From JAUVKA01 sp964465145 (GTDB lineage Bacteria; Bacteroidota; Bacteroidia; Bacteroidales; UBA12481), in the NCBI GenBank assembly GCA_964465145.1, contig CAYXJR010000028.1, positions 1-49,635 of the forward strand: DNA of 49,635 bases, read 5' to 3'. The notes beneath the pieces were generated by a model. It was not told the origin of the DNA, searched no databases, and saw nothing but the letters and a program-made list of their open reading frames with translations. Shown in pieces: positions 40,095-49,089 of the stretch (positions are counted from its first letter, which is position 1; every line of letters begins with the position of its first letter). The position numbers and the translations under genes were made by a program.

Positions 40095-43000
40095 ATTAAA
40101 AAAGTACTTAAGATATCGGCTGGTGTACTAGGGGCTTTGGTGGTATTAATACTGGTCGGGTGTTTGCTTATTAGATCCTTCAGGGTTCAAACCTGGTTTG
40201 TTAATCAGTTGACAGAAAGGTTAGAACAACAATATGGAGGGCAGATACAGGTTGGAAAACTATTAATCAGGTTTCCCAAACAACTCATGGCTGAGGACGT
40301 GCTTCTTAAGGATCAGCTGGGAGATACCTTGTGTTATATTCGGGAGATCAATGCAGGAATCAAAAAAGTATATTTCAAAAAGCGGGTGTTTGAGCTGGGC
40401 CGTATTAGAATAATAGATCCCTATGTTCAGTTGCTTGAGGATCCGGGAGGGGGTTTTAACTTCGACTTTATTACCGAAATGATGACCTCACAGGACACCA
40501 CAACAACTCCATTCTTTATTAAAAGTACACTTATTAGCCTCAGAAATGGAAAGCTGCGGTTTAAAAAGTTCGGAGCTTATCCTGCTCCAGATGTATTTTC
40601 CCCGGATAATTTTGAAATCTCAAAAATTGAATTGAATATGTCGAGATTTAATCTCAATCCGGATTCAATTAATTTTCAATTGCGCGATTTTAGAATGAAA
40701 GAGAGCTCTGGATTTTCATTGAAGGATATGGAAGGGGATTTTGTTATCCACGATAATCGAATTGAGGCAGAGGGATTTTTCCTGGAGACCCCTTATAGTT
40801 CGCTCGATATCCCTTTTGTAAATTATTATCTGCCAGATTTCGAAAACAAAACTTCATTGGCGGAGCAGCTAAATATCAGGTTTCGGATCGAGGAATCTTC
40901 AGTCCTGGACCCCAGGGATATCCGGTTTTTTTATCCTGAAATTGCTGGAAATCCCGATTGCGTGAACCTCTCAGGGGATTTTAGCTTTAACCCTGAAACC
41001 TGGCAATTTTCGAATGCCGAATTATCTATTGGTAATTGGTTTGGCTTTACAGGTAATATGGATATCAAGGGGCCAACTGATTTAATTAGTGCAAATTATG
41101 ATTCAACGGTGGATACTCTCTGGCTGGATCAGGAGAAGGGCAGACAGAGTTACCTTGCTCTGTTGGTTGATATGGACACATTGGGCCTGCCATTCGATCC
41201 TCATAAACTGGGGAGTGTGTATTTTAAAGGTAAACTACACCGAAGAAAAAATGATTTTAGAGCCGAAGGGAAATTAAGATCAGGTGCCGGAGCTTTTAAT
41301 GGTATGGTCTCTGTAAAACCAATGAAAAATAGCGATTTATTGAAAGTTTCTGCTGATTACAGAGTCTCACTCATCCATCTGGATAATTTCCTGAAAATCA
41401 ACGCCGGAATAGGTCTGGTTAGTGCAGATGGTAATCTTGAGGGAACCTGGAATGGTGATTCAATATATTCCCTTAAGGTTGAAACCTTATTTCCCTTTAT
41501 TCAGTGGAAGGGGTATTATTACACGAATGTCAAAGTAAAATCCTTTCTTGAGAATAAGCTATATGAAGCTGCAATAATAGTAAATGACGAATACGGCAAG
41601 CTTGATTTCGCGGGAAAGGTTGATATGCGTAGGGGAAATCCTGTTTTTGATTTTGATGTTTATTTGCAAGATGCTGATCTGGCGGCACTTAATTTGTATC
41701 CAATAGATTCTATCGCTAATCTTGATCTAAACTTGCATGCAAGTTTCTCAGGGAAGGAAATTGATGACTTAGAAGGTCAACTTTGGATTGAGGATTCCCG
41801 TTTCAGTAATTCCCGTGGTGATATTCCTGTGAAAGAGTTACATCTGGAGATTAGCCGTGAATTGAATCGTAAAAAGATTGTCCTTGTATCTGAGTTTATC
41901 GACGGACGTATGGTTGGAGATATTTATCTTGATGATTTAGTAGGTCAGCTTACCTCTATTGGGGGAAGATTTCTGCCGGTAAATATCGAATCCAAAATTA
42001 TTCATGAGGATAGAATGAATGATTTTATATTTAATATTCATTTTAAAAACCCAAGGCCTTTAACTGATGTACTTGCCAGTAATTTCGTTTTTAAGGAGAA
42101 TACAAAATTGAGTGGGTCCTTCAGGTATGCTGGCAGGGAACTGGAAGTAGAAGGCAGTTCTCCTCAATATCTTATCGAGGGAAAGCAATTTTCAAATCTG
42201 AGATTCCGGTTGAATGCATTTCAAAATGATTTAAGTCTGGTAGCCGACTTAGATAAAATCCAGCTAGATCAAAATAATTCATTTAATGAAATACACTTAA
42301 CTGCCACAATGCTGCCCAATTCGCTGGAAACCAGCTTAAGTTGGAAGGGGAATGATACTGTTAAGTACTTAAGTGAGATTAATCCTTCTGTGAGCTTTGT
42401 GCCTGGAAGAAAAACATTACCACGAATAATTATTGATTTACCAAATTCCACTGTGTTTTATAAAAAAAAGCAATGGGAGCTGAGTGATTCACGCTTTGAA
42501 ATCGACAATCATTATTTTAGTGTTGATAATTTGCTGGTCAGTAATCAGGAAGAACAGGTATTGGTGGACGGAGTGGTTTCAGATCTTCCTGGTGATACTT
42601 TGAATTTGAATTTCAAATCTTTGGATTTGGGAATTGTGAACCAGTTTTCTTCAAATAGTGGATTTCAATTGTCCGGCTTGATTGAGGGAGATACGAAGAT
42701 CTTTAATTTTTATGATGGTGGGCTATTCCTGGCAGACTTACGGATAAATGACTTTATTATTAATGGGGAACAGATAGGTCTCACTGAAGTCCGCAGTTGG
42801 AGAGGCGATACTGGAGATGATATTCTGATCAATATTTTAACTAAAAGGGGTGATATTTCAACTCTCCAGATGGATGGAAAATATTCACCTAATACCGATA
42901 AGCTGGACTTTATTTTCAAACTGGATAAGCTTAGGCTAAATATGTTTAATCCTTTTCTTTCCCCGGTATTGAGCGGGGTAAACGGGATTGCATCTGGAGA

Positions 43001-44540
43001 TGTAAGAATCTCAGGGACCAGGCAAAAACCAATAATGAATGGGCTGATCAATGTGCAAAAAGGGTCCCTCAGAGTTGACTACCTAAATACGCGCTATACC
43101 TTTACGCATCCCATTATTGTTCAGGAGAATGCCTTCCTTGTAGAAAATCTGACAGCCAGAGATAGTTTGGGTAACGAAGCGATTATTAATGGGGGAATAA
43201 GACACACTGACTTCAAAGACTTAAGACTGGATTTACGTATTAATGCTAAGGATTTTCTTTTTATGAATACTGATGAATTCACCGGCGATGATTATTGGGG
43301 AACCGCCTTTGGGACTGGAGTCGTTTCTATCAAGGGACCTTTAAAAAATATCTATATTGATGTTTCTGCTCGAACATCAAGTGGTACACAGTTTTCCTTT
43401 CCGGTTTCAGGGCAGGGGAATGCCAGGGAAATAGATTTCATTACCTACGTTGTTCACCAGGTGAAGGATGAGGATCCTGATCTGATCTCATTTGATACTA
43501 ATACAGGGCAGTCTGGTTACAAAGCAGATCTGAATAATTTAAGATTACATTTAGATATTGACATAACCCCTCAGGCCGAGGCTTTCCTGATTTTTGATGC
43601 CCAGATTGGTGACGTGATGAGGGGGCGTGGTACCGGCAACCTGCAAATTGATATAAATACTCTGGGGTTGTTTACACTCAACGGGGGCTTTAATATCGAT
43701 GAGGGTGAATATCTTTTTACACTCCAAAACATGCCGATCAAGAGATTTGCCATCGAGCCTGGCAGCACTATTAATTGGACAGGCAAGGTGGAAGATGCAC
43801 AGTTAGATATTGATGCAGTTTATAACACAAAAGCGGCTCTGTATGATCTGTTACTCGAGGAATCTGATGGATTAACAGAAAGGCTGCCGGTTACTTGTCA
43901 CCTTCTGATGAATGGGATTTTGGAGAGCCCGGATATTTCATTTGCTATCAACCTGCCTCCAAATAGTAATGATTTTGCACGCAGTCAGCTTGAAAGCCTG
44001 ACTGAAGATGAACTTAACAAGCAGTTGTTCTCCCTTTTGATTCTTGGTCGTTTTCAACCCTTACCAGGGCTTAGCAGTACCAGTTCAAGGAGTTATGGAA
44101 ATGCCGGTCTGGCAACCACCACAGAGGTATTGTCCAGTCAGTTGAATTATTGGCTTTCACAGATTAGTAATGACTTCGATATAGGCTTAAATTATCGACC
44201 AGGGGATCAGATCACCAGCGACGAGGTTGAGGTAGCACTTTCTACCCAGATTTTTAATAACCGGATGATCATCAATCTTAATGGGAATGTCGATATGCGC
44301 TCCTCCCAGCATGAAACCAACCAATTGGTGGGTGATGTCGATGTTGAATACAAAATTAAACCATCTGGCCGGGTGAGGGTTAAAGCTTTTAATCGCTCAA
44401 ATGATCGATTGATTTATGAATATTCTCCCTATACACAGGGGCTCGGTCTTTTCTTCAGGGAAGAGTTTAATTCATTGAGTGAATTGTACCAAAAATACTG
44501 GCGCCAGATTATGGGTAATAAAAATTCTGCAAAAGAATAA
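40095..44540 (+). CDS. tamB: TamB/DUF490-family envelope biogenesis protein
   Basis: A very large (about 1480 residues) inner-membrane-anchored protein of the AsmA-like TamB family that spans the periplasm as a beta-helical groove; it is implicated in lipid transport to, or protein assembly in, the outer membrane. After one N-terminal helix come repetitive beta-strand stretches, and the conserved DUF490 region lies at about 1060-1460 (FLIFDAQIGDVMRGRGTGNLQIDINTLG, YLFTLQNMPIKRFAIEPGSTINWTG, LSQISNDFDIGLNYRPGD). No ATG opens the frame. A stop lies at 40089-40091, and the frame from ATT at 40095 reads IKKVLKISAGVLGALVVLILVG, a normal basic-plus-hydrophobic anchor; a TTG at 40137 would cut the basic part off. 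The start is therefore uncertain. Confidence 0.9.
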   Translation: MKKVLKISAGVLGALVVLILVGCLLIRSFRVQTWFVNQLTERLEQQYGGQIQVGKLLIRFPKQLMAEDVLLKDQLGDTLCYIREINAGIKKVYFKKRVFELGRIRIIDPYVQLLEDPGGGFNFDFITEMMTSQDTTTTPFFIKSTLISLRNGKLRFKKFGAYPAPDVFSPDNFEISKIELNMSRFNLNPDSINFQLRDFRMKESSGFSLKDMEGDFVIHDNRIEAEGFFLETPYSSLDIPFVNYYLPDFENKTSLAEQLNIRFRIEESSVLDPRDIRFFYPEIAGNPDCVNLSGDFSFNPETWQFSNAELSIGNWFGFTGNMDIKGPTDLISANYDSTVDTLWLDQEKGRQSYLALLVDMDTLGLPFDPHKLGSVYFKGKLHRRKNDFRAEGKLRSGAGAFNGMVSVKPMKNSDLLKVSADYRVSLIHLDNFLKINAGIGLVSADGNLEGTWNGDSIYSLKVETLFPFIQWKGYYYTNVKVKSFLENKLYEAAIIVNDEYGKLDFAGKVDMRRGNPVFDFDVYLQDADLAALNLYPIDSIANLDLNLHASFSGKEIDDLEGQLWIEDSRFSNSRGDIPVKELHLEISRELNRKKIVLVSEFIDGRMVGDIYLDDLVGQLTSIGGRFLPVNIESKIIHEDRMNDFIFNIHFKNPRPLTDVLASNFVFKENTKLSGSFRYAGRELEVEGSSPQYLIEGKQFSNLRFRLNAFQNDLSLVADLDKIQLDQNNSFNEIHLTATMLPNSLETSLSWKGNDTVKYLSEINPSVSFVPGRKTLPRIIIDLPNSTVFYKKKQWELSDSRFEIDNHYFSVDNLLVSNQEEQVLVDGVVSDLPGDTLNLNFKSLDLGIVNQFSSNSGFQLSGLIEGDTKIFNFYDGGLFLADLRINDFIINGEQIGLTEVRSWRGDTGDDILINILTKRGDISTLQMDGKYSPNTDKLDFIFKLDKLRLNMFNPFLSPVLSGVNGIASGDVRISGTRQKPIMNGLINVQKGSLRVDYLNTRYTFTHPIIVQENAFLVENLTARDSLGNEAIINGGIRHTDFKDLRLDLRINAKDFLFMNTDEFTGDDYWGTAFGTGVVSIKGPLKNIYIDVSARTSSGTQFSFPVSGQGNAREIDFITYVVHQVKDEDPDLISFDTNTGQSGYKADLNNLRLHLDIDITPQAEAFLIFDAQIGDVMRGRGTGNLQIDINTLGLFTLNGGFNIDEGEYLFTLQNMPIKRFAIEPGSTINWTGKVEDAQLDIDAVYNTKAALYDLLLEESDGLTERLPVTCHLLMNGILESPDISFAINLPPNSNDFARSQLESLTEDELNKQLFSLLILGRFQPLPGLSSTSSRSYGNAGLATTTEVLSSQLNYWLSQISNDFDIGLNYRPGDQITSDEVEVALSTQIFNNRMIINLNGNVDMRSSQHETNQLVGDVDVEYKIKPSGRVRVKAFNRSNDRLIYEYSPYTQGLGLFFREEFNSLSELYQKYWRQIMGNKNSAKE

Positions 44541-44568
44541 TTCTCCTTTCCATTTATGATAATCTATT

Positions 44569-44576
44569 TATCTTTG
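44569..44576 (+). promoter_or_regulatory. -7 element of nhaD
   Basis: TATCTTTG followed by CG, a full match to the Bacteroidota -7 box. The -33 region has only CTTTC. Transcription would start near 44583, with a leader of about 58 bases before the nhaD ATG. Confidence 0.45.
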
Positions 44577-44640
44577 CGAATTCTTTACCTATGTATGATT
44601 TTAATTATTCCATTTTTAATAAGCTAAATTACAGGGTCTT

Positions 44641-46047
44641 ATGTTTATCTTGATGGTAGTTATTTTTGTTCTGGGCTATGTGGCGATTGCCTTGGAACAT
44701 CCACTTAAGGTCAACAAAGCAGCATCTGCTTTGATAATCGGTACACTAACCTGGGTAGCATATATGATCGGTGTACAGGACATTCTTAACCTGGGTTTCA
44801 GCAGGGCATGGGTTGACTTTATTGCAGCTAACCCCAATGCCAATACGCATGAGGAAATGATCCATTTTGTTGGTACTGATCAGGTATTGGAACATTTGGC
44901 CGATGCTTCCAAGATAATTTTCTTCCTACTGGGAGCTATGACTATTGTTGAAATAGTTGACCAACACCAGGGATTTAAGGTAATTACCGATAAGATTAAA
45001 ACTACTAATCCAATTACCTTGTTGTGGATCATCTCATTCCTGACTTTTTTCATGTCTGCAGTCCTTGATAATCTGACCACTACCATTGTTATGGTCGCTA
45101 TCCTTCGCAAACTGGTAAAAGACAGGGAGCAAAGATGGTTTATGGCTTCAATGATAATACTGGCAGCCAATGCCGGGGGAGCCTGGTCACCGATTGGGGA
45201 TGTAACCACCATTATGCTCTGGATAGACGGACAGATTACTACGCTAAGAATCATTATGGGTGTATTTCTGCCAAGTCTTGTATCTATGGTTGTTCCATTG
45301 ATGATTGTAACCTTTTTCTATCCAAAAAAATCTGTCGAAAGACCAGCTTTCAGAATGGCTGAAGAACGGGAGTTTACAACAAAAGGAGAAAGAGTTTTTA
45401 TGCTTATTCTCGGTGTTGGTTCTCTTTTGTTTGTGCCTGTATTTAAAACAACAACTCATCTTCAGCCATACATGGGCATGCTTCTGGGTTTAGGAGTAAT
45501 GTGGGTAATCACTGAACTAATGCACCGTGTCAAGCCAGATGAGGATAAGCGTAGGCTGACTGTTGTTGGTGTTCTCTCCAGGGTTGATGTTCCTACTGTA
45601 TTATTCTTTTTAGGAATTCTGATGGCTGTTGCCAGTCTTTCTTCAGCAGGTCACCTCGATATTCTTTCCAGGTATTTGGATGATAAAGTCGGGGATATCT
45701 ATATTATTAACATGATAATTGGGCTTCTTTCCAGTGTAGTTGATAATGTTCCACTCGTTGCCGGTGCAATGGGTATGTATGATGTTGTGTCACCTGATAT
45801 GATTCAGGCTGCCGCAGATCCTGTTTATGCACAATTCTTTGTACAGGATGGAACATTTTGGGAATTCCTAGCCTATTGTGCTGGTACAGGTGGAAGCATC
45901 CTTATCATTGGCTCGGCTGCGGGGGTTGCTGCAATGGGAATGGAAAAGATAGATTTCATATGGTATATGAAGAAAATTTCTCTACTGGCCCTTGCTGGTT
46001 ATCTTGCCGGAGCTGGAGTGTATTGGATCCAAACTCAACTATTCTAG
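44641..46047 (+). CDS. nhaD: Na+/H+ antiporter, NhaD type
   Basis: A 468-residue inner-membrane antiporter of the ion transporter (IT) superfamily that expels Na+ (or Li+) in exchange for protons, typical of marine and haloalkaliphilic bacteria. About 12 helices; diagnostic parts are EHPLKVNKAASALIIGTLTW, FFLLGAMTIVEIVDQHQGF, SAVLDNLTTTIVMVAILRKL, ILAANAGGAWSPIGDVTTIMLW, GLLSSVVDNVPLVAGAMGMY and AGTGGSILIIGSAAGVAAMG. The acidic residues in the two DN(L/V) loops are intact. It is a single-gene unit with its own promoter box and terminator. Together with Rnf it suggests a sodium-based energy economy. Confidence 0.96.
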   Translation: MFILMVVIFVLGYVAIALEHPLKVNKAASALIIGTLTWVAYMIGVQDILNLGFSRAWVDFIAANPNANTHEEMIHFVGTDQVLEHLADASKIIFFLLGAMTIVEIVDQHQGFKVITDKIKTTNPITLLWIISFLTFFMSAVLDNLTTTIVMVAILRKLVKDREQRWFMASMIILAANAGGAWSPIGDVTTIMLWIDGQITTLRIIMGVFLPSLVSMVVPLMIVTFFYPKKSVERPAFRMAEEREFTTKGERVFMLILGVGSLLFVPVFKTTTHLQPYMGMLLGLGVMWVITELMHRVKPDEDKRRLTVVGVLSRVDVPTVLFFLGILMAVASLSSAGHLDILSRYLDDKVGDIYIINMIIGLLSSVVDNVPLVAGAMGMYDVVSPDMIQAAADPVYAQFFVQDGTFWEFLAYCAGTGGSILIIGSAAGVAAMGMEKIDFIWYMKKISLLALAGYLAGAGVYWIQTQLF

Positions 46048-46077
46048 CTATCAATACCGATAGTTAATATTTACTGG

Positions 46078-46117
46078 AAAACGAGATATACTAAACCAAT
46101 GGTGTATCTCGTTTTTT
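46078..46117 (+). terminator. Rho-independent terminator after nhaD
   Basis: AACGAGATATAC pairs with GTGTATCTCGTT over 12 bp with one G-T pair, loop TAAACCAATG, followed by a T run. It lies about 30 bp after the nhaD stop codon. The stem is AT-rich but long; the A run before it makes it potentially bidirectional. Confidence 0.8.
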
Positions 46118-46148
46118 AATAACTTTAGTCGATCACTAACTTTGAAAA

Positions 46149-46853
46149 ATGATGAACATACTTTTGCTGTGGCAATCACAATTTATGGCTCAGGCCGATT
46201 CCTTGCCTGGAGTCGATGAGGTAATGGAAATCAATGTTCCTATCCTTGAACTAACTGTTAAGGGTGGATGGATTATGATTCCAATCGCCATGCTATCCGT
46301 CGTTGCCATTTATATTTTTGTTGAGAGGTATTTTGCTATTCGCAAAGCCAGCCAGGAGGATCTGCACTTCATGAACCGGATCAAAGAGTTTATCCACGAC
46401 GGGAAGATTGATGCTGCAAAGCGATTAGCTCAGGGTACTGATACACCTGTTTCCCGAATGATTGAAGCCGGTATCAGACGGATTGGACGCCCCATGACCG
46501 ACGTTAACGCTGCTATTGAAAATGTAGGGAAACTTGAAGTTTATAAACTGGAGCGAGGATTACCAACCCTTGCAACCGCTGCTGGAGCAGCACCGATGCT
46601 TGGATTTCTTGGTACGGTGATTGGGATGATCAGGGCCTTCTTTGCTATGTCACAGGCAGGAAGCAATATTGATGTGGGCATTCTGTCAAATGGCATATAT
46701 ATTGCTATGGTTACAACGGCAGCAGGTTTATTTGTTGGAATTATTGCTTACTTCTGCTATAATATACTGGTTGCCAGGGTGGAAAAGGTTGTGTTTATAC
46801 TAGAAGCCCGTTCCTCAGAATTTATGGACCTTCTAAATGAACCGGTTAAGTAA
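46149..46853 (+). CDS. exbB: ExbB/TolQ/MotA-type proton channel
   Basis: The proton-channel subunit of the TonB energising complex. 234 residues with three helices: about 36-58 (GGWIMIPIAMLSVVAIYIFVERYF), 145-170 (ATAAGAAPMLGFLGTVIGMIRAFF) and 185-210 (IAMVTTAAGLFVGIIAYFCYNIL); the long cytoplasmic loop between the first two is normal. Two ATG codons are adjacent (46149 and 46152). TAACTTTG at 46137-46144 matches the -7 consensus but would make the transcript almost leaderless. It heads the exbB-exbD-tonB operon. Confidence 0.94.
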   Translation: MMNILLLWQSQFMAQADSLPGVDEVMEINVPILELTVKGGWIMIPIAMLSVVAIYIFVERYFAIRKASQEDLHFMNRIKEFIHDGKIDAAKRLAQGTDTPVSRMIEAGIRRIGRPMTDVNAAIENVGKLEVYKLERGLPTLATAAGAAPMLGFLGTVIGMIRAFFAMSQAGSNIDVGILSNGIYIAMVTTAAGLFVGIIAYFCYNILVARVEKVVFILEARSSEFMDLLNEPVK

Positions 46854-46942
46854 AGACGAATGAGGAATAAGGATTTTGAATTGAACAGATATCAATATGT
46901 AATTAGTTTAATAGTTACCCCAACCAAGATAATTAAAGTCTA

Positions 46943-47341
46943 ATGGCCATAAGATCAAGAAATAAGGTAAATCCGCAATTCAGCATGTCATCCATGACGG
47001 ACATCGTGTTCTTGCTGTTGATCTTTTTTATGATCACATCAACCATGATACATCCAAATGCATTAAAACTTTTATTGCCAAAAAGTAATAATCAGGTTTC
47101 TGCAAAGCCGATAACAACGATTTCAATAAATAAGAACCTGGATTATTATATTGAAAGATCTCCAATCGAATTTAACAAGCTGGAATCTGCCCTGAAGGTA
47201 AAATTTGATGGAGTACCTGAAGATGACCGGTCCGTCTCATTGCATGCGGAGGAATCCGTTCCAATCTCGGAGGTTGTCAAGGTCCTGAATATTGCCAAAA
47301 ACAATAATTATCGATTGATATTAGCAACGCAGGCAAGGTAA
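46943..47341 (+). CDS. exbD: ExbD/TolR-type subunit
   Basis: A 132-residue partner of ExbB. One N-terminal helix (about 16-38, SMTDIVFLLLIFFMITSTM) contains the proton-carrying Asp in MTDIVF; the rest is the small periplasmic domain. It is 90 bp after exbB and 4 bp before tonB. Many Bacteroidota have two tandem exbD genes; only one is seen here. Confidence 0.93.
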   Translation: MAIRSRNKVNPQFSMSSMTDIVFLLLIFFMITSTMIHPNALKLLLPKSNNQVSAKPITTISINKNLDYYIERSPIEFNKLESALKVKFDGVPEDDRSVSLHAEESVPISEVVKVLNIAKNNNYRLILATQAR

Positions 47342-47345
47342 AATC

Positions 47346-48200
47346 ATGGTTTGGAACAAGAATTCACGAGGTCTAATTGGAACCATAATATTTCATGGTG
47401 CTCTTGTAGCTATCATGTTGTTTTTTGGTTTTAGAGCGCCTTTCCCCCCACCGGATGAGGAAGGCATTCTTGTGAATTTTGGTACTAATGACATGGGTGG
47501 TGGCTTTGTAGAGCCTCAACGACAGCAATATACTCCGCCAGTGGTTAAGAAAGAGCAGGAAGAGATTGCTCCTCCTGTTGTTTCCGAACCAATTAAAGAG
47601 GTCAGTGATAATGCTAAGCAGGAGGCTGAGGATCTGATGACTCAGGAGTTGGAGGAGGCAGCAGCTATTAATGCTCAAAAGAACAAAGAAGATGCAGTGG
47701 AGAGGAAGCGAATTGAAGAGGAGAGACAAAAAAAAGCTGCACAGGACGCCCAGCGTGATGCTATTAATGACCGTATGAAGAAATCCTTTGGAGGCCAGTC
47801 GGATAGTGGAAATATAGGTAGTGAAGGCGTCCGGGGCGGTGAGGGCAACCAGGGTGTCACAACTGGTTCGGTGGATTCCCCGGATCGTACTATGATTAGT
47901 AGTACCGGTAATGGGATCTCCTATAGCCTGGATGGCCGGAGTGTGGTGGGAGACCTGAAAAAACCGGATTATCCCGGTCAGGAATCAGGAAAAGTTGTGG
48001 TTCAAATCACTGTGGATAAAGATGGTAGGGTTATTGCCGCGGTGCCCGGAATGAGAGGTTCTACAACCATAAGTACCAAATTGCTGGAAGCTGCTAAGAA
48101 GGCAGCACTGACAGCCAGATTCAACAAGGTTACTGATCCAAATGCGGCGATAAACCAGAAGGGAACCATTACTTACGACTTCAGGTTGACAGGGGGATAG
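47346..48200 (+). CDS. tonB: TonB-family energy transducer
   Basis: A 284-residue protein that passes the proton-motive force from ExbB/ExbD to TonB-dependent (including SusC-like) outer membrane receptors. It has an N-terminal anchor (about 10-28), a Pro/Glu-rich then Lys/Glu/Gln-rich coiled linker (about 55-145), a Gly/Ser-rich stretch (about 147-185) and a C-terminal domain (about 200-284: KPDYPGQESGKVVVQITVDKDGRV). The conserved YP motif is present as DYPG. The gene starts 4 bp after exbD, so the three form one operon. It is convergent with the TSUP permease gene. Confidence 0.9.
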   Translation: MVWNKNSRGLIGTIIFHGALVAIMLFFGFRAPFPPPDEEGILVNFGTNDMGGGFVEPQRQQYTPPVVKKEQEEIAPPVVSEPIKEVSDNAKQEAEDLMTQELEEAAAINAQKNKEDAVERKRIEEERQKKAAQDAQRDAINDRMKKSFGGQSDSGNIGSEGVRGGEGNQGVTTGSVDSPDRTMISSTGNGISYSLDGRSVVGDLKKPDYPGQESGKVVVQITVDKDGRVIAAVPGMRGSTTISTKLLEAAKKAALTARFNKVTDPNAAINQKGTITYDFRLTGG

Positions 48201-48240
48201 AGAATCCGCTCACTGCGTTCGCTGGTGATTCAGGTGTATT

Positions 48241-48268
48241 TTATCCCGCATCCTGCATCCCGCATTCC
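48241..48268. repeat. Heptad tandem array after the TSUP gene
   Basis: TTATCCC, GCATCCT, GCATCCC, GCATTCC: four heptads that end 2 bp before the stop codon of the TSUP gene at 48271. Next to it, at about 48206-48236, is a GC-rich piece (CGCTCACTGCGTTCGC) followed by GGTGATTCAGGTG of the ~10-bp family. Confidence 0.82.
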
Positions 48269-48270
48269 TT

Positions 48271-49023
48271 TTACGGAAAAAACAACAATTTTATCGCTGC
48301 ACCTAAGATTATTACAAGCAGAATTATCCTCACCACCTTCGGTCCCCAGCTTACAGCAAATCGGCTTGCTATGAATGCCCCAAGCATATTTCCGGCAGCA
48401 AGTATCAATCCGGCCTTCCAGTTGACCTGGTCATTATAAATAAATATTGCCAGTGCAAATGGGGTATAGCACAATACAATAAATAGTTTAATGGCATTTG
48501 TTTTAACCAGGTCAAACCCAGCTCCCAGAACCAATCCTGCAATCAGGAAAAAGCCGACCCCTGCCTGAATAAATCCTCCGTATAATCCTATTCCAAAAAA
48601 GATTATAACCTGAAGAAGGCTGGGGCGCGCCTTTATCAGACCGGCCTTACCTTTAACCCAGATTTCAGGCTTGAAAATTATAAGGAAAAACATAACAACA
48701 AGTAAGCCCCCGATTACCCGCGTCATTACCTGCTCATTGATATTAACAGCAAAAGACGCGCCGATAATTGAACCGATAACGGCAGGCACAGCAAGCCAGA
48801 TACCCTCCTTCCACTCAAATACCTTTTGCTGTTTAAAGCTGGTAACACCAACTATGTTCTGAAGTAAAATAGCAATCCGGTTTGTTCCATTGGCCACGTT
48901 TGCCGGTAAGCCCATGAACATCAAGAGGGGAAGGGTGATCAGTGAGCCCGATCCTGCCAGGGTATTAATGAAACCACACAGGAACCCGGCGCCGATCAGG
49001 GCAGGGATGAAGTACCATTCCAT
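48271..49023 (-). CDS. TSUP-family (TauE/SafE) permease
   Basis: A 250-residue inner-membrane protein of the TSUP family, associated with export or uptake of sulfite, sulfoacetate and related anions. About seven to eight helices. The typical N-terminal half has GFLCGFINTLAGSGSLITLPLLMFMGLPANVANGTNRIAIL and the C-terminal repeat has GLYGGFIQAGVGFFLIAGLVLGAGFDLVKTNAIKL. It may dispose of sulfur compounds, which would suit a sulfatase-bearing organism, but substrate predictions for this family are unreliable. It lies downstream of the partial T9SS gene on the same strand. Confidence 0.92.
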   Translation of the reverse strand: MEWYFIPALIGAGFLCGFINTLAGSGSLITLPLLMFMGLPANVANGTNRIAILLQNIVGVTSFKQQKVFEWKEGIWLAVPAVIGSIIGASFAVNINEQVMTRVIGGLLVVMFFLIIFKPEIWVKGKAGLIKARPSLLQVIIFFGIGLYGGFIQAGVGFFLIAGLVLGAGFDLVKTNAIKLFIVLCYTPFALAIFIYNDQVNWKAGLILAAGNMLGAFIASRFAVSWGPKVVRIILLVIILGAAIKLLFFP

Positions 49024-49027
49024 AATA

Positions 49028-49089
49028 GAGTTTGGGTTTGGGTGTCTGTGTGGGTGTGGGGTTGAGAGTTTAGGGTTTAAAGTTTAGGT
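49028..49089. repeat. Heptad tandem array between the TSUP and T9SS-exported genes
   Basis: The clear part is AGTTTAG, GGTTTAA, AGTTTAG at 49067-49087; a GT-rich, less regular run with similar spacing precedes it from 49028. It ends 2 bp before the stop codon of the gene at 49090 and fills the whole gap. Confidence 0.75.

Noticed and set aside
46137..46144. TAACTTTG as promoter of exbB
   Set aside because: It matches the -7 consensus, but transcription would begin at the start codon; kept only as a remark because no -33 element supports it.
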